64,000 nucleotides of DNA from positions 75,249,879-75,313,878 of the forward strand of contig OV050032.1 in the NCBI GenBank assembly GCA_920105625.2. Reading direction: 5' to 3'. Of this stretch, positions 49,743-60,159 are shown one piece after another. Every line of letters begins with the position of its first letter. Position 1 is the stretch's first letter. Position numbers and translations under genes: made by a program. Under the pieces are notes generated by a model that saw only the letters and a list, made by a program, of their open reading frames with translations, was not told the DNA's origin and did not search any database. Origin of the DNA: Clusia tigrina (lineage: Eukaryota > Arthropoda > Insecta > Diptera > Clusiidae).

Positions 49743-49953
49743 ATGCGATTAAAGAAGCAACATAAGCAAATTTTAGAAAGAAATGCTGATGATATATATA
49801 TGCAAGGGAAAAAACAAAAAATTATTCATAGTTCACTTTTACCAAATTCAATACGTGCACTTATTGTAGGACCATCAGACTGTGGCAAGACTAATGTTAT
49901 GCTTAGTCTAATAGAAAGTCCTAATGGTCTTAATTTCAAAAATATTTACATAT
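49743..49953 (+). pseudogene. Polinton packaging ATPase, N-terminal fragment
   Basis: The ATG at 49743 opens a frame with Walker A GPSDCGKT at residues 43-50. After 70 codons the gypsy LTR interrupts it at 49954. The C-terminal half lies beyond the gypsy element at 56230, and with one copy of the ATAT duplication the frame is continuous across the site. The protein would power genome packaging into particles. It diverges from the minus-strand phospholipase-like gene; the 69 bp between them could hold both promoters. Confidence 0.85.
49950..49953. repeat. ATAT target duplication, left of gypsy B
   Basis: ATAT immediately precedes TGTTACG; the partner is at 56226-56229. Confidence 0.85.
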
Positions 49954-50597
49954 TGTTACGAAATTGCCCTCTTGACAATTTACTCTGTTACAAAATTGCC
50001 CTCCGGACAATTTACTCTGTTACAAAATTGCCCTCCTGACAATTTCTCTAACTATCTGTACTCGGACTCGTACCGCTGGATTGTGTAGTAATCAAACAAT
50101 CGCTGGTTAAGTTAAAATAATTAGCTTTATCTAATTATTGTTATTTACACATTTAATATTAGGCTTAAAGTTTACTTAGTTATTATTTGCACTTTATTTA
50201 ACAAACCATTAGTCACTTTATTTAACAAGTAATTTCATCACTTTATTTAATAATGAACTTCATCACTTTGCACAATTACAAATACTGCTGCTTTGATTAT
50301 AATGCTAGATGTACACACTTTTACGGTCTCTGATCTACTGTATTTCTTTGAACAGTCTTGTCGCTTTTATAGTTTTCGAATGGTTGGAGTCGAAAATTCT
50401 ACGCTATTCTCGTATTTTCTAGAAGCTTCTATCCACTTCGACAGAAGTCGAGAATATTCTTTTTGATATTACCGACGGATGGTTCTTGAATAAGCTTTTA
50501 TTCGAATAGTTCGCATCTTGACTCACAGGGGGCACTCATTCTCCAGAAGTAAGTCCTAAAAGTATGCAATCCCTTTTCACTGAGCTATCACGTTTTA
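49954..50597 (-). repeat. Gypsy copy B 3' LTR
   Basis: The 644-bp LTR starts TGTTACG on the plus strand. Its inner edge reads CGTTTTA rather than CGTTTCA, a single change in the terminal dinucleotide. The TATA box is at 50364-50371 on the minus strand, and three 32-bp units lie at 49954-50045. Confidence 0.93.
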
Positions 50598-50608
50598 CTG
50601 CCCTCCGC

Positions 50609-53600
50609 TTAAACTTGTTCGTCCCGAACAAGGATAGTACTGCAACCTTTATAAGGAGATAACCTCTCTAAATGAACGACTTTCATTTTGCTCCTGGCAT
50701 TTCTCGCCAACTGAATGCGGTATACTACATCGTTGAGCCGCTTTATCACCTTATAAGGGCCTTCCCAGTGTGTTTGCAGTTTTGGCGATAATCCCTTTTT
50801 CCTTTGCGGATTATGAAGCATAACTAGCTGCCCTTCCTGAAATCCCTTGGAGTTTGCTCGTAGATCATATCTGGCTTTCATTTTATCACTCATCAGTTGT
50901 GTGCGCTTTCTGATGGTTCCATGAATTTCATTCAGCTGTCTTCGTTTGTCAGCTACATAACTGCTACATGAAACTTCCGTAGATGAGTAGGCACCGAATT
51001 TCAGATCTGCAGGCAATCTTATGTCACAACCGAAAATAGCCTTAGCTGGTGTTGTAGATGTTGTATCGTGAGTTGCCGATCGGTATGCCATTAAGAAGAG
51101 GGGTATGTGTTGGTCCCAATTTTTCTGGTTTCTGTCCACGACTTTTCTTAGGTGTTCCTCAAGCGTACGATTAAATCTTTCAACCATTCCATCGGATTGT
51201 GGGTGCAAAGGGGTTGTACGAGTTTTGCGTATGCCCATCAATTCACTCATTTCCCTGAATATTGTTGACTCGAAATTTCTGCCTTGATCCGAGTGCAACT
51301 CGAGGGGAGCTCCGTATCTGCAGACCCAATTATTGATAAATGCATCTGCAACGGTCTTAGCTTCTTGATCGGGAATGGGGTATACTTCTGGCCATTTACT
51401 AAAATAGTCGATTACGACGAGAACATATTTGTTGCCGGAATCACTAATTGGAAACGGACCTGCTATGTCCATTGCAATACGCTCAAATGGCGCTCCCACG
51501 TTGTATAAATGCATCTTCCCCTGGCTGCGACGGCTCGGTCCCTTGGCAGCTGTACACTTTTCACAAGCACTAATCCAGTCAACTACCGATTGCTGGCAAC
51601 CAACCCAATAAAATCGTGTTTTAATTTTCTCGACTTTTTTTGTGATTCCCAAATGCCCTCCGCTTGGCCCACTATGGTATTCCTTGAGAATTTCGCTTAT
51701 TCTTGCCTTGGGTACCACAATCAAGTTCTTCGTGGTTTTTCCATCTTCGCTCTCCCACAGGCGGAATAGGCATCCATCTTGCAGCTTTAAGCTATTCCAT
51801 TGAGCCCAATATGCTTTAGTTATGGGGCTTTCAGTCGAGATTTCGTTCCAATCAGGCCGTTTTCCTTCATTCTTACTTGATACGATTTTTGCCAAATCTG
51901 GGTCATTTCGTTGTTCTTCTTTTATCTTTTCCGCTGTCCATTCATCGTCTGGTAAAACAGCCATTAAGCGCACATCGACTACTCCTTCTTTCCCTTCAGC
52001 TTTAGAACAGTGCTTACATTCCATACTGCAAGGACGTCGTGATAGTGCATCAGCATTCCCGTGGTTTCCGCCTCTGCGATGTTCTATTGTGAAATCGTAG
52101 CTTTGGAGTCTCTCAATCCATCTCGCAACCTGACCTTCGGGATTTTTGAACTGTAATAGCCAGCGCAGAGCAGCGTGATCCGTTCTCAACAAGAACTTTT
52201 GTCCATACAGGTACTTGTTGAAGTGCTTCACGCACTGCATAACCGCCAAAAGTTCTCTGGCTTTGATAAGATCTTACTGAAGTAGGCTATTACTCTTTCA
52301 TGTCCGTCAATAACTTGCGACAGGACACCTCCAATCCCGAATCCACTTGCATCTGTATCCAAAATAAATTTTTCGCCAGGTATTGGATACGCAAGGATCG
52401 GAGCTGTACACAATAGCTCTTTCAATCTGTTGAATGCCTTCTCCTGTTCGTTTTTCCACTCAAAAGGACAATTTTTCATCGTTAATGCATGCAGACTACC
52501 AGCCACGTCTGCAAAGCCTGGAACAAAGCGTCTGTAATAGGTGAAAAGACCCAAGAAGCTGCGTAGCTCATGCAAACTAGTTGGTCTTGGCCACTCCCTT
52601 ACTGAGTCTATCTTATCTGGATCTGTGTGTACTCCTTCAGGTGTGACTTTATGTCCAAGGTACTTGACTTCTTTCTTGAAGAACGAGCATTTCTTTGCGC
52701 TCAGCTTCAACCCTGAAGCTAATAAACGCATCAATACTTCTTCCAAATTCTTCAAGTGGTCCTCGAAGTCCTTTCCCATAACGATGATGTCATCTAAGTA
52801 CACCAGACACGTTTTCCAGTGAAGACCCTTTAGCACATGTTCCATTAAGCGTTCAAATGTAGCTGGAGCATTACACAGTCCGAATGGCATCACCAAAAAT
52901 TGCCATAGTCCATCACCGGCACTGAATGCTGTCTTTTCCTTGTCTTGTTCGTCTACTGCCACTTGCCAATATCCGCTTTGTAAATCCAGCGTTGAGAACC
53001 AATTTGAACCAGAAAGTGTGTCCAACGTATCGTCGATTCGAGGTACTGGATAACTATCTTTCTTCGTTACCTCATTTAGTTTACGATAATCTACACAGAA
53101 ACGTGTGGAGCCATCCTTCTTCTTGACTAATACCACTGGAGAACTCCAGGGGCTCGCTGATGGCTCTATGACGTTGTTCTGATGCATTTCCTTCAGCAAT
53201 ACATTCACCTCTTCTCTCTTTGCCAGAGGTACTCTTCTTGACGCTTGACGAATGGGTTTGGCATCACCAGTGTTGATTGTGTGTTTCACCATCTTTGTTC
53301 TGCCTTCGTTTTTACCCTTTTCAGCAAATACTGACCAATGTCTTGCCAAAAGTTGGCTGGCAGTCCTCCTCTTCTCTGTGGATAAGTCTTTGCATTCTTT
53401 CGTAAGATCGTCGAGTACCTTTTTATCAGCTGGTATCTTCATTTTTGTGTCTCGCGCCTGGCTTTCACAGTTTACAATTGCCGAAATTGCCCGGCAATTT
53501 CCAATTATCTGTCCTTTCTCTATGGTTTTAGCGGAATTTGCAAGATTGACCACTCTTACTGGCACTATTCTGTTCTGCTGTTCTTCTACGAGGGTTTTTC

Positions 53601-54123
53601 CAATGATGATGTCACCCAGTACAAATTTTTCATCCGTTTCCACAACCCACAACTTGTTCTTCTCCACATCTCCGTCCATTTTGGCCCATATGACTGCCTC
53701 TGACTTTGCTGGGATTTTTGTCCGCCGCGATACAATGGCTTGTCGGATACCTCCATACTTATCCTCACCAACGGATAACGGTATTTCGGTGTTCGCATAC
53801 TTCAACGTTCGGCATTTCAAATCTAGGGTGAATCCATTCCGAATCATAAAATCCACACCTAAGATTAATTCGTCCACAATATCCGCAACTACAAACTCGT
53901 GCTTCACTGTTGTGGTACCGATAGTGATTTTCCGTGTAACTTTTCCAAGTACCGGTGCATCATCTCCAGTTGCCGTACGCAAACTTATTCCCTGAAGCGG
54001 CTCGATTCCCCGAACGAGATCCCTTCTAATTATGGAATGTGATGCACCCGTATCCAATGTTACCACGATTTTTCTTCCATTTACTACGCTGTCGACAGTT
54101 AGGCTGTTGATTTTCCGTGCCAT
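50609..54123 (-). pseudogene. pol: Gypsy Pol, broken in RNase H (copy B)
   Basis: From ATG at 54123 the frame is open for about 620 codons through protease DTGA, reverse transcriptase YLDD and the start of RNase H (DTDASG). Near 52258 a deletion of 25 bp relative to copy A, flanked by the short repeat CTCT, shifts the frame. The rest (52249-50609) is open in the new frame and holds the RNase H end (TDHAALRWL), the integrase zinc-binding domain, the D, D and E of the catalytic triad and the full C-terminus missing from the other copies. A separate 3-bp in-frame deletion changes EWSKDL to ECKDL. The frame opens upstream of the ATG in the -1 phase relative to gag. Confidence 0.95.
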
Positions 54124-54213
54124 CTGAGAAACGAAGATTCTGGGGCTACATGTTGTGGGAGTCAGATCAAGCCCCTCGAGACTGACTCCATCTAGTTTGT
54201 CGACGACTTTTCA
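54124..54213 (-). other. Gag-pol overlap, probable -1 frameshift region
   Basis: The pol frame, read upstream from its ATG, stays open through the gag stop codon to a TGA TGA pair about 20 bases before it. Gag and pol are in different phases (pol is -1), so a Gag-Pol fusion would need -1 frameshifting in this short window. A GAAAAGTCG stretch is the only slippery-like run; no perfect heptamer is present. The plus-strand copy has the same arrangement at 29737-29826. Confidence 0.6.
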
Positions 54214-55562
54214 TCATTTTCTGATTCCCTATTTTGGAATCTGACTTGCTTTGGAGGTCTTACCGGTGAGCGTGATCTAGAACGTTTCCGTCTCGATTGG
54301 CAATTACGGGCCATGTGTCCGACCTCTCCGCAGGTGAAGCATTTCCCCGTGAAACTTTGGCCGCTTTCGACTTGTACCTGACGGGCTCTGTATACTGGCT
54401 GGCACACCAAGGCTGCTGTCTCTGAAGTTAAAGCGCTAGCTACTGTCTCCATATATGTAGCTTTTGGATTAGTTATTGCAGAACGCTTTATCTCCGCATC
54501 GCGAATGCCATATACAAAGGTGTCCATCATACACCTCTCAGTGATCTCTCCTGGGTAGGCAAGATGAGCCAACCGTTCCACTTCCGCCGCAAACTGTTGT
54601 AGAGACTCACCACTCTTCTGTACCCGTGTTCGTAGCTCTACTTGGTACATCTGCTTCCGGTGTTCACTACCATACTTGCGCTGAACGGCATTCATCAAGC
54701 TTTCATCGCAGTCTCGCTCACTTTCTGAGATAGTTTGAAGCACATCAGCGGCAGCACCTTTCAACGAAATGGTTAATGCAGCCACTTTTTCGCGAGCACT
54801 CCAACCATTTGTGCTAGCGGTAATCTCAAACTGCATTCTGAAGACACTAAATGTCGTGGTTCCATCATAGGTAGGAGGCTTCAGTTTTATTGAGGATAAA
54901 GCTGGCACAGGCAATGCACCTTCCTGTAGTAGATTAATTCTTTGTTCTATTTGTTGCTTAAATTCATTCTGCCTTTGTACTACAGATTTTTCGAACGATT
55001 CTTGCCGTGTCTCAATTTCACAAACCTTCCTGTCTACCATCTCGGACATTTCTTTCATCTGCTGTGAGTTCTTTTCCACTAGTTGAGTAAGTCGTATTTC
55101 ACTCTGCTGTAACTGTTCTTTGACATCCTCTTTGACTGCTTGTTTGATCGATTCAGCACTCTTTTCTACGTCCTCTTTGACGGATGCAACACTCTTTTCG
55201 ACGGTTTGAGCATTTTGTTGTAATTGTTGCTGCATCTTTTCATCTCGCTGCTGCATCTTTTCATCTCGCTGCTGCATCCTCTCTTCAGCTGCTTGAGAAT
55301 TTTGTTGTAACTGCATCTGTATTAGCCCGATAAGTGCACTCATGTCAAAGTTACCCGTGTTAGTTTCTTGCGGTGTTTCTTCGTGTCGAGATGTCGTTGG
55401 CTCTTCACATTGGAATTCATGCTCATCGACATCTATACCCTGCTCCTCTAAAGCGCTTCTTAGTCTCACCTGCAGCTCCGCTTTAAGCCCTTGTGTTTGC
55501 AAATTTAAACGCTCAAGCTCCTTCTTGAGCTGCTCCAATCTCAGTTTTTCAAATTTAACCAT
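54192..55562 (-). CDS. gag: Gypsy Gag, full length (copy B)
   Basis: This is an intact 456-codon Gag with the same layout as copy A: SAP-like N-terminus (about 5-45), Gln/Glu-rich coiled coil with MQQRDEK repeats, Gag core, CX2CX4HX4C knuckle at 408-421, and Arg/Ser tail. Differences from copy A are few (for example PPTYDG against PLTYDG, ASVKED against ASFKED). The start lies 40 bp inside the LTR edge, just after the primer-binding site, as is usual. The stop codon overlaps the -1 frame of pol. Confidence 0.96.
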   Translation of the reverse strand: MVKFEKLRLEQLKKELERLNLQTQGLKAELQVRLRSALEEQGIDVDEHEFQCEEPTTSRHEETPQETNTGNFDMSALIGLIQMQLQQNSQAAEERMQQRDEKMQQRDEKMQQQLQQNAQTVEKSVASVKEDVEKSAESIKQAVKEDVKEQLQQSEIRLTQLVEKNSQQMKEMSEMVDRKVCEIETRQESFEKSVVQRQNEFKQQIEQRINLLQEGALPVPALSSIKLKPPTYDGTTTFSVFRMQFEITASTNGWSAREKVAALTISLKGAAADVLQTISESERDCDESLMNAVQRKYGSEHRKQMYQVELRTRVQKSGESLQQFAAEVERLAHLAYPGEITERCMMDTFVYGIRDAEIKRSAITNPKATYMETVASALTSETAALVCQPVYRARQVQVESGQSFTGKCFTCGEVGHMARNCQSRRKRSRSRSPVRPPKQVRFQNRESENDEKSSTN

Positions 55563-55582
55563 TGTTTATTACAGATACACAA

Positions 55583-55599
55583 TCCCACTTCTGACACCA
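55583..55599 (-). other. Gypsy primer-binding site
   Basis: On the minus strand the 5' LTR end CGTAACA is followed by two bases and TGGTGTCAGAAGTGGGA, starting with the TGG that pairs with a tRNA CCA end. The tRNA species was not identified from sequence alone. Confidence 0.75.
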
Positions 55600-55601
55600 A
55601 T

Positions 55602-56225
55602 TGTTACGAAATTGCCCTCTTGACAATTTACTCTGTTACAAAATTGCCCTCCGGACAATTTACTCTGTTACAAAATTGCCCTCCTGACAATTTCTCTAAC
55701 TATCTGTACTCGGACTCGTACCGCTGGATTGTGTAGTAATCAAACAATCGCTGGTTAAGTTAAAATAATTAGCTTTATTTAATTATTGTTATTTACACAT
55801 TTAATATTAGGCTTAAAGTTTACTTAGTTATTATTTGCACTTTATTTAACAAACCATTAGTCACTTTCTTTAACAAGTAATTTCATCACTTTATTTAATA
55901 ATGAACTTCATCACTTTGCACAATTACAAATACTGCTGCTTTGATTATAATGCTAGATGTACACACTTTTACGGTCTCTGATCTACTGTATTCCTTTGAA
56001 CAGTCTTGTCGCTTTTATAGTTTTCGAATGGTTGGAGTCGAAAATTCTACGCTATTCTCGTATTTTCGACAGAAGTCGAGAATATTCTTTTTCATATTAC
56101 CGACGGATGGTTCTTGAATAAGCTTTTATTCGAATAGTTCGCATCTTGACTCACAGGGGGCACTCATTCTCCAGAAGTAAGTCCTAAAAGTATGCAATCC
56201 CTTTTCACTGAGCTATCACGTTTCA
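55602..56225 (-). repeat. Gypsy copy B 5' LTR
   Basis: The 624-bp LTR ends CGTTTCA at 56225. It lacks 20 bp present in the other LTRs (the AGAAGCTTCTATCC stretch before CGACAGAAG near 56067). The TATA box is at 56012-56019 on the minus strand. Confidence 0.93.
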
Positions 56226-56229
56226 ATAT
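56226..56229. repeat. ATAT target duplication, right of gypsy B
   Basis: ATAT immediately follows CGTTTCA. The same sequence follows the LTR of copy A at 40299-40302. Confidence 0.85.
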
Positions 56230-56683
56230 ATTCAAAATCTTTGTATCAGCCAAAATATTGCTACCTAAAGAAATTGATTGATCCAATAAAGGGAATAAAC
56301 CTTTTTACATTTTTGGAAAATGAAAAAGTTATAAGTCCAGTTAAAGCTAAACCACACTCCATAATAATATTCGATGATGTAATTTGTGATAAACAAAACA
56401 CAATAAGAGATTATTTTTGTATGGGAAGACACAAGTTCAAACACATTCAATACGACATTCAATACGAGATAATACAAATATGATTATTATATCTAAACAA
56501 GATGAAATGAATGTTAAGCATATATGTAATGAACATATTATCGGAGATATGTCATTTAATCAATTTATGAAGATTTGTAGTGAATGTTGGAGAGATAAGT
56601 ATGGGTTTGTTGTTGTAAGTAAGGATGATTTAATAAATAAAGGACGATATCGAAAAGGATTTGATAATTTCTTTCAATTATGA
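56230..56683 (+). pseudogene. Polinton packaging ATPase, C-terminal fragment (right copy)
   Basis: This continues the frame of 49743-49953 after the gypsy insertion. Walker B-like IIIFDDV is followed by MGRHK; a frameshift or small deletion near 56430-56460 moves coding to the frame of 56417-56683, which ends GFDNFFQL. It is identical to the left copy except for one base near 56531 (GAACAT against GGACAT). The gene had at least one lesion besides the insertion. Confidence 0.8.
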
Positions 56684-56692
56684 GAGACCTGA

Positions 56693-56789
56693 TATAAAGC
56701 AGATCAATAGCAGTTCGATAGCAGATTGATACCAGATATAAAGCAGATTAATATTAGATTGATAGCAGATTGAAAGCAGATACTAAATA
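56693..56789. repeat. Degenerate short AGCAGAT repeats (right copy)
   Basis: The same tract as at 40766-40862, between the ATPase and DUF8207-like genes. Confidence 0.7.
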
Positions 56790-56828
56790 GAGAAAATTGG
56801 CCGGAAGAAATCGGAAAAAGGAAGCACC

Positions 56829-57582
56829 ATGAATAAAAATAATAAACTACTAAAAGATATAGTAAAGACAAGAGCAGTATTAAAAGAAAAACTAAACAAT
56901 TTCAAATCAAATGCAATAGATAGGGTAAATATGCTGGAAGACACATTTCAACCTATAACAAAACTGATTGAAATAATTGGAAACTTGGAAAATAAAGAAA
57001 ATATTTCAAGGCCTGTCTATGATGAAAACTATGATAATGATGATGATGATGAAGATGATGATGATGATAATGATGTTAATGATGATAATGATGATAACAA
57101 AAACAATGATTATAACATGTCTTCTTTCATAAATGATAATGATTCATTAGCAAATAGTCAGAAATCACAAAAAAATAATTTTGATCAAAACAAACTCAAA
57201 AGAAGGAAACAAAATAATTTATATGAAAACAAACTAATAAAATTAAAAAATAATTATTTTAAACCAAATAAAAGAAAATTAAATGTGAATAGACAATTAA
57301 AAGAGAAAGGATATAACAAAATTACGAACACAAACAAGTAAAATGTGTAAATGATGCCGATAAAGAGAATGTAGTTCCTAATACAGTAGTCCCTTTAATT
57401 ACATCACAAGCACCATTTCCAATGAAAAAAACTAGCAAATCAACAGACGATAGATAATGAAAACAATCTAAAAAAATACAAACAATTGAAAAGGAAATCT
57501 TATGAAAGAAATATAGAGAGTAAACAAGTAAAAAAAAAGTGATGATGAGAATGTACTCGTATTACATAATATTATGCATCCC
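56829..57582 (+). pseudogene. DUF8207-like Polinton protein, N-terminal part (right copy)
   Basis: The frame of 170 codons starts at 56829; it is one Asp codon shorter than in the left copy. Beyond the stop at 57339-57341 coding-like sequence continues in another frame up to the MULE insertion at 57591. The remainder resumes at 61054, is cut again by a solo LTR, and ends at 62465. The gene is therefore split in three by two insertions. Confidence 0.65.
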
Positions 57583-57590
57583 TTAATAAC
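57583..57590. repeat. MULE 8-bp target duplication, left
   Basis: TTAATAAC directly precedes the left inverted repeat and is repeated at 61046-61053. Confidence 0.92.
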
Positions 57591-57865
57591 GGGTCTATGA
57601 AATAACTCCCACGAAATAAGTCCCACTTTTAAAAACGAAATAAGTCCCACCAAAAATTGCTTAAAAAATGAAATAACTCCCACGAAATAAGTCCCACTTT
57701 TGAAAACGAAATAAGTCCCACCAAAATGAAATGATTTAAAAATTTACTTGAAATGAAATAACTCCCACTCAAAATGAAATAACTCCCCCTTGAATAATAT
57801 ATTTCTAAAATGAATTAAGTCCCACTTTCATAAACGAAATAAGTCCCACTTTTTCACTGTTTAAT
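57591..57865. repeat. MULE left inverted repeat and motif array
   Basis: About ten copies of GAAATAAGTCCCAC or GAAATAACTCCCAC, some one base off, lie in the same direction at irregular spacing, several directly adjoining. The first three lie in the 71-bp inverted repeat. Arrays like this commonly bind the transposase; that is inferred here. Confidence 0.85.
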
Positions 57866-57919
57866 GCGATTTCAAATAAGAAGTATTTGGCTCTTCGAAA
57901 GAAACACACGTCGAATAAT

Positions 57920-58299
57920 ATGAATAATCAAAGCAGAGGAATAATAAAGAAAAATCGTATGCAAGCTTGCAGAAGGCTTCTTAATGGAATGGATATTACG
58001 AATTTTGATAGAGTTCCAGAATTTATTATTAATTCTTTTTTCGGTCAAGGAACGTATAGAGAACGCCTACTAGTAACAACGTTTGGATTCGTAAATGGAT
58101 TACAGATCAATTGTTCTTATTATTAAGATGGAAAGCGTTTCGGAAGGACCATCAGATTAAAATTATCGACCTTTATAAATGGCTTGAAGATTCAGTGCAT
58201 GGTAGACGGTATTATAGTTTTAACGTGGCATTGGGATTAGTTGTATTTTGTAATGGTGCTATTAGAAAACATAGAACACGAATTCCAATTTCCTACTAA
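57920..58299 (+). pseudogene. MULE convergent accessory ORF (right copy)
   Basis: From ATG at 57920 the frame gives NRMQACRRLLNGMD, then FFGQGTYRERLLVTTFGFVN; a one-base shift near 58110-58125 leads into RWKAFRKDHQIKIIDLYKWL and a C-terminus at 58297. Together that is about 125 residues. No family is recognised and no catalytic motif is obvious. It ends about 250 bp before the transposase stop on the opposite strand. The shift is present in both copies. Confidence 0.5.
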
Positions 58300-59162
58300 A
58301 AATATAATAAAACACATACATACGTAATTACGACAACAATTTTTTTTAATATTGTTTTTCCATTGTTTAATTAATAAACAAAAAAGGAGAGCCATGAGAG
58401 ATAAGGACAAAAAATTATGGTTGTCCCTTTTACGAAATGTCCAATATATAACTTTTTGCATAAGAAAAAAATGAGAAATAAAGCCATAATGGCCTTATAT
58501 TTCATGGCTCTATCGCACCCCTCCATAAAAAAATCATTTATTTATCAGATAAATATTTGAAGGGTTTCACGAACTTCTGCACGACAGAATGGACATACTA
58601 GTTTACTGGTTTGATCAATTTTGTGAGTTTGCATTGTAAGACAGCATTCACTGCAAATTTTCAAGTGCTTACAAGGAAAAAATAAGATATTTGGCTGCTT
58701 TATGAAACAAACCACACACATATTATTATTAATTGTATCCTGGTTGGTTTCAATATGGTTTAACGACTCGTCTTCAATGTCCTCTTCCAAATATGATAAT
58801 TCTTCAAAAAGATCTTCATCAGGCTCCATTTGTACAATTAAATCATTTTTTGATAACACCAGTTGGTCAAGAAATTTAGAAGGAGTTATAGTACCTTGTA
58901 AGAGATCATTCTTGAATTTCGAAATCATATCTGCTTTCAAAACACAGGACTTTTTAATACGCTTTTTTCCCACACTACCATTGGTATTCATCAATAGTTG
59001 AAATTGTCTTACTTTTTGAAATTCTTGCATCTGTAAAAATGCTACAAATTTGAAAAAAGTAGCCTTCTTTGGAATGCTTTTTCCTATGACGCTATTGTAG
59101 GCTTCTATTGCAGACGTAGTGCGGATTTCAGAATCGAAAACTGAAAAGTTATGTGGACCGAT

Positions 59163-59221
59163 CTGTAATAATGAAATCATAACACCTTTCTGTAAATATT
59201 ATGTAAAAGGGAATATTGTAC
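59163..59221 (-). other. MULE transposase intron 3, 59 bp
   Basis: The donor is GCAAAAG|GTACAATATT and the acceptor TCATTATTACAG|ATCGGTCC; phase 0. If unspliced, the frame stops after VQYSLLHNIYRKVL. Confidence 0.8.
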
Positions 59222-59644
59222 CTTTTGCATCCATTGATTCTCAAAATATTTTATAAATGATTTGAATCTATCTAAAGCGTTCAATTTTCCTAAATCTTCG
59301 GTTAGTAGTTGGAAGCTATCCGAAATGTGCATTCCAGGTAATAATGGAAGAGATAGAAATTTGTGATAAATTCTAGACGCTTCTTTATTTTGCCGAATAT
59401 ATTGAGCGAGCCTTTTGTCCTTCATGGTTATGAATCGACGCAATGCCTGGCAATAATGGAACCAGCAACCAAATGTTTTTGAATCAGGGAAACTTTTACC
59501 AATTGCGCTTCTCAATCCTGTTTCATAATCTGTTATAAAAGTTGCTTGTGACAGATCAATAATGCTCCTTTGTATATAACTGAATAAATGCTGATATGCT
59601 TTTAGAGACTTTTTGGTCATCAGTACGAAAAGAAAGGGGAATAC

Positions 59645-59724
59645 CTAAAATAGAAAAAATAATAAATATATACATATGTATACATAATATAAATCTATAT
59701 ATAGTTATGAATGAAATTAATTAC
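59645..59724 (-). other. MULE transposase intron 2, 80 bp
   Basis: The donor is GATTCG|GTAATTAA and the acceptor TTCTATTTTAG|GTATTCCCC; phase 0. The left copy has the same intron with one exon base different before the donor. Confidence 0.8.
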
Positions 59725-60097
59725 CGAATCAAAGTATTCACAATGTAAGATTAATAGTTGTTTAAAGCTTCCTAGAGGAAGTACAGAAAAAGTACCATCA
59801 ATTAAAATGTTTCTTTTCGAATTAACAGGAATGCATTCTTTCATCAGTTCAACAGTTCTTTCGGAACAAAAAACTTAATATGCAAAGTCTTCTTCTTGGT
59901 AGGATATGTTGAAAAACTGGCATTGTTTATTTCCATTTAATTTGGAATAACCGAATTTATCATAAACTGCTGCGTCTTGGAAAACTTCATGCACTTCTGC
60001 CGGTGTTTTGGGAGAATTTTTAAAATTTTTATTCGCAATATACTGCAAACTCCGCTGTATTTTATCAAAGACAATATTTTTGCTTTCGTTTTGATTT

Positions 60098-60159
60098 CTG
60101 CAAAGACTTTATTAAGTACTTACTTAATAAATAATAATTATCATGTGGGTGGTACTTAC
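60098..60159 (-). other. MULE transposase intron 1, 62 bp
   Basis: On the minus strand the donor is CATGGA|GTAAGTACC and the acceptor TCTTTGCAG|AAATCAAAAC; splicing keeps the frame into exon 2. Confidence 0.8.

Larger units (their letters stand above)
49954..56225 (-). mobile_element. Gypsy retrotransposon copy B, minus strand, two LTRs
   Basis: This is the only gypsy copy here with both LTRs. It is flanked by ATAT at 49950-49953 and 56226-56229, a 4-bp target duplication usual for gypsy. Gag is intact; pol has a 25-bp deletion that breaks RNase H, so it is not autonomous. The two LTRs differ by one 20-bp deletion and about five substitutions by eye, so insertion is fairly recent. Confidence 0.96.
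51240..59897. repeat. Segmental duplication, right copy
   Basis: This is the partner of 35262-43973 in the same orientation, and the copy with natural context on both sides: gypsy continues leftward to its own 3' LTR, and the Mutator-like element continues rightward to its own inverted repeat. It therefore looks like the parent arrangement. Confidence 0.95.
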
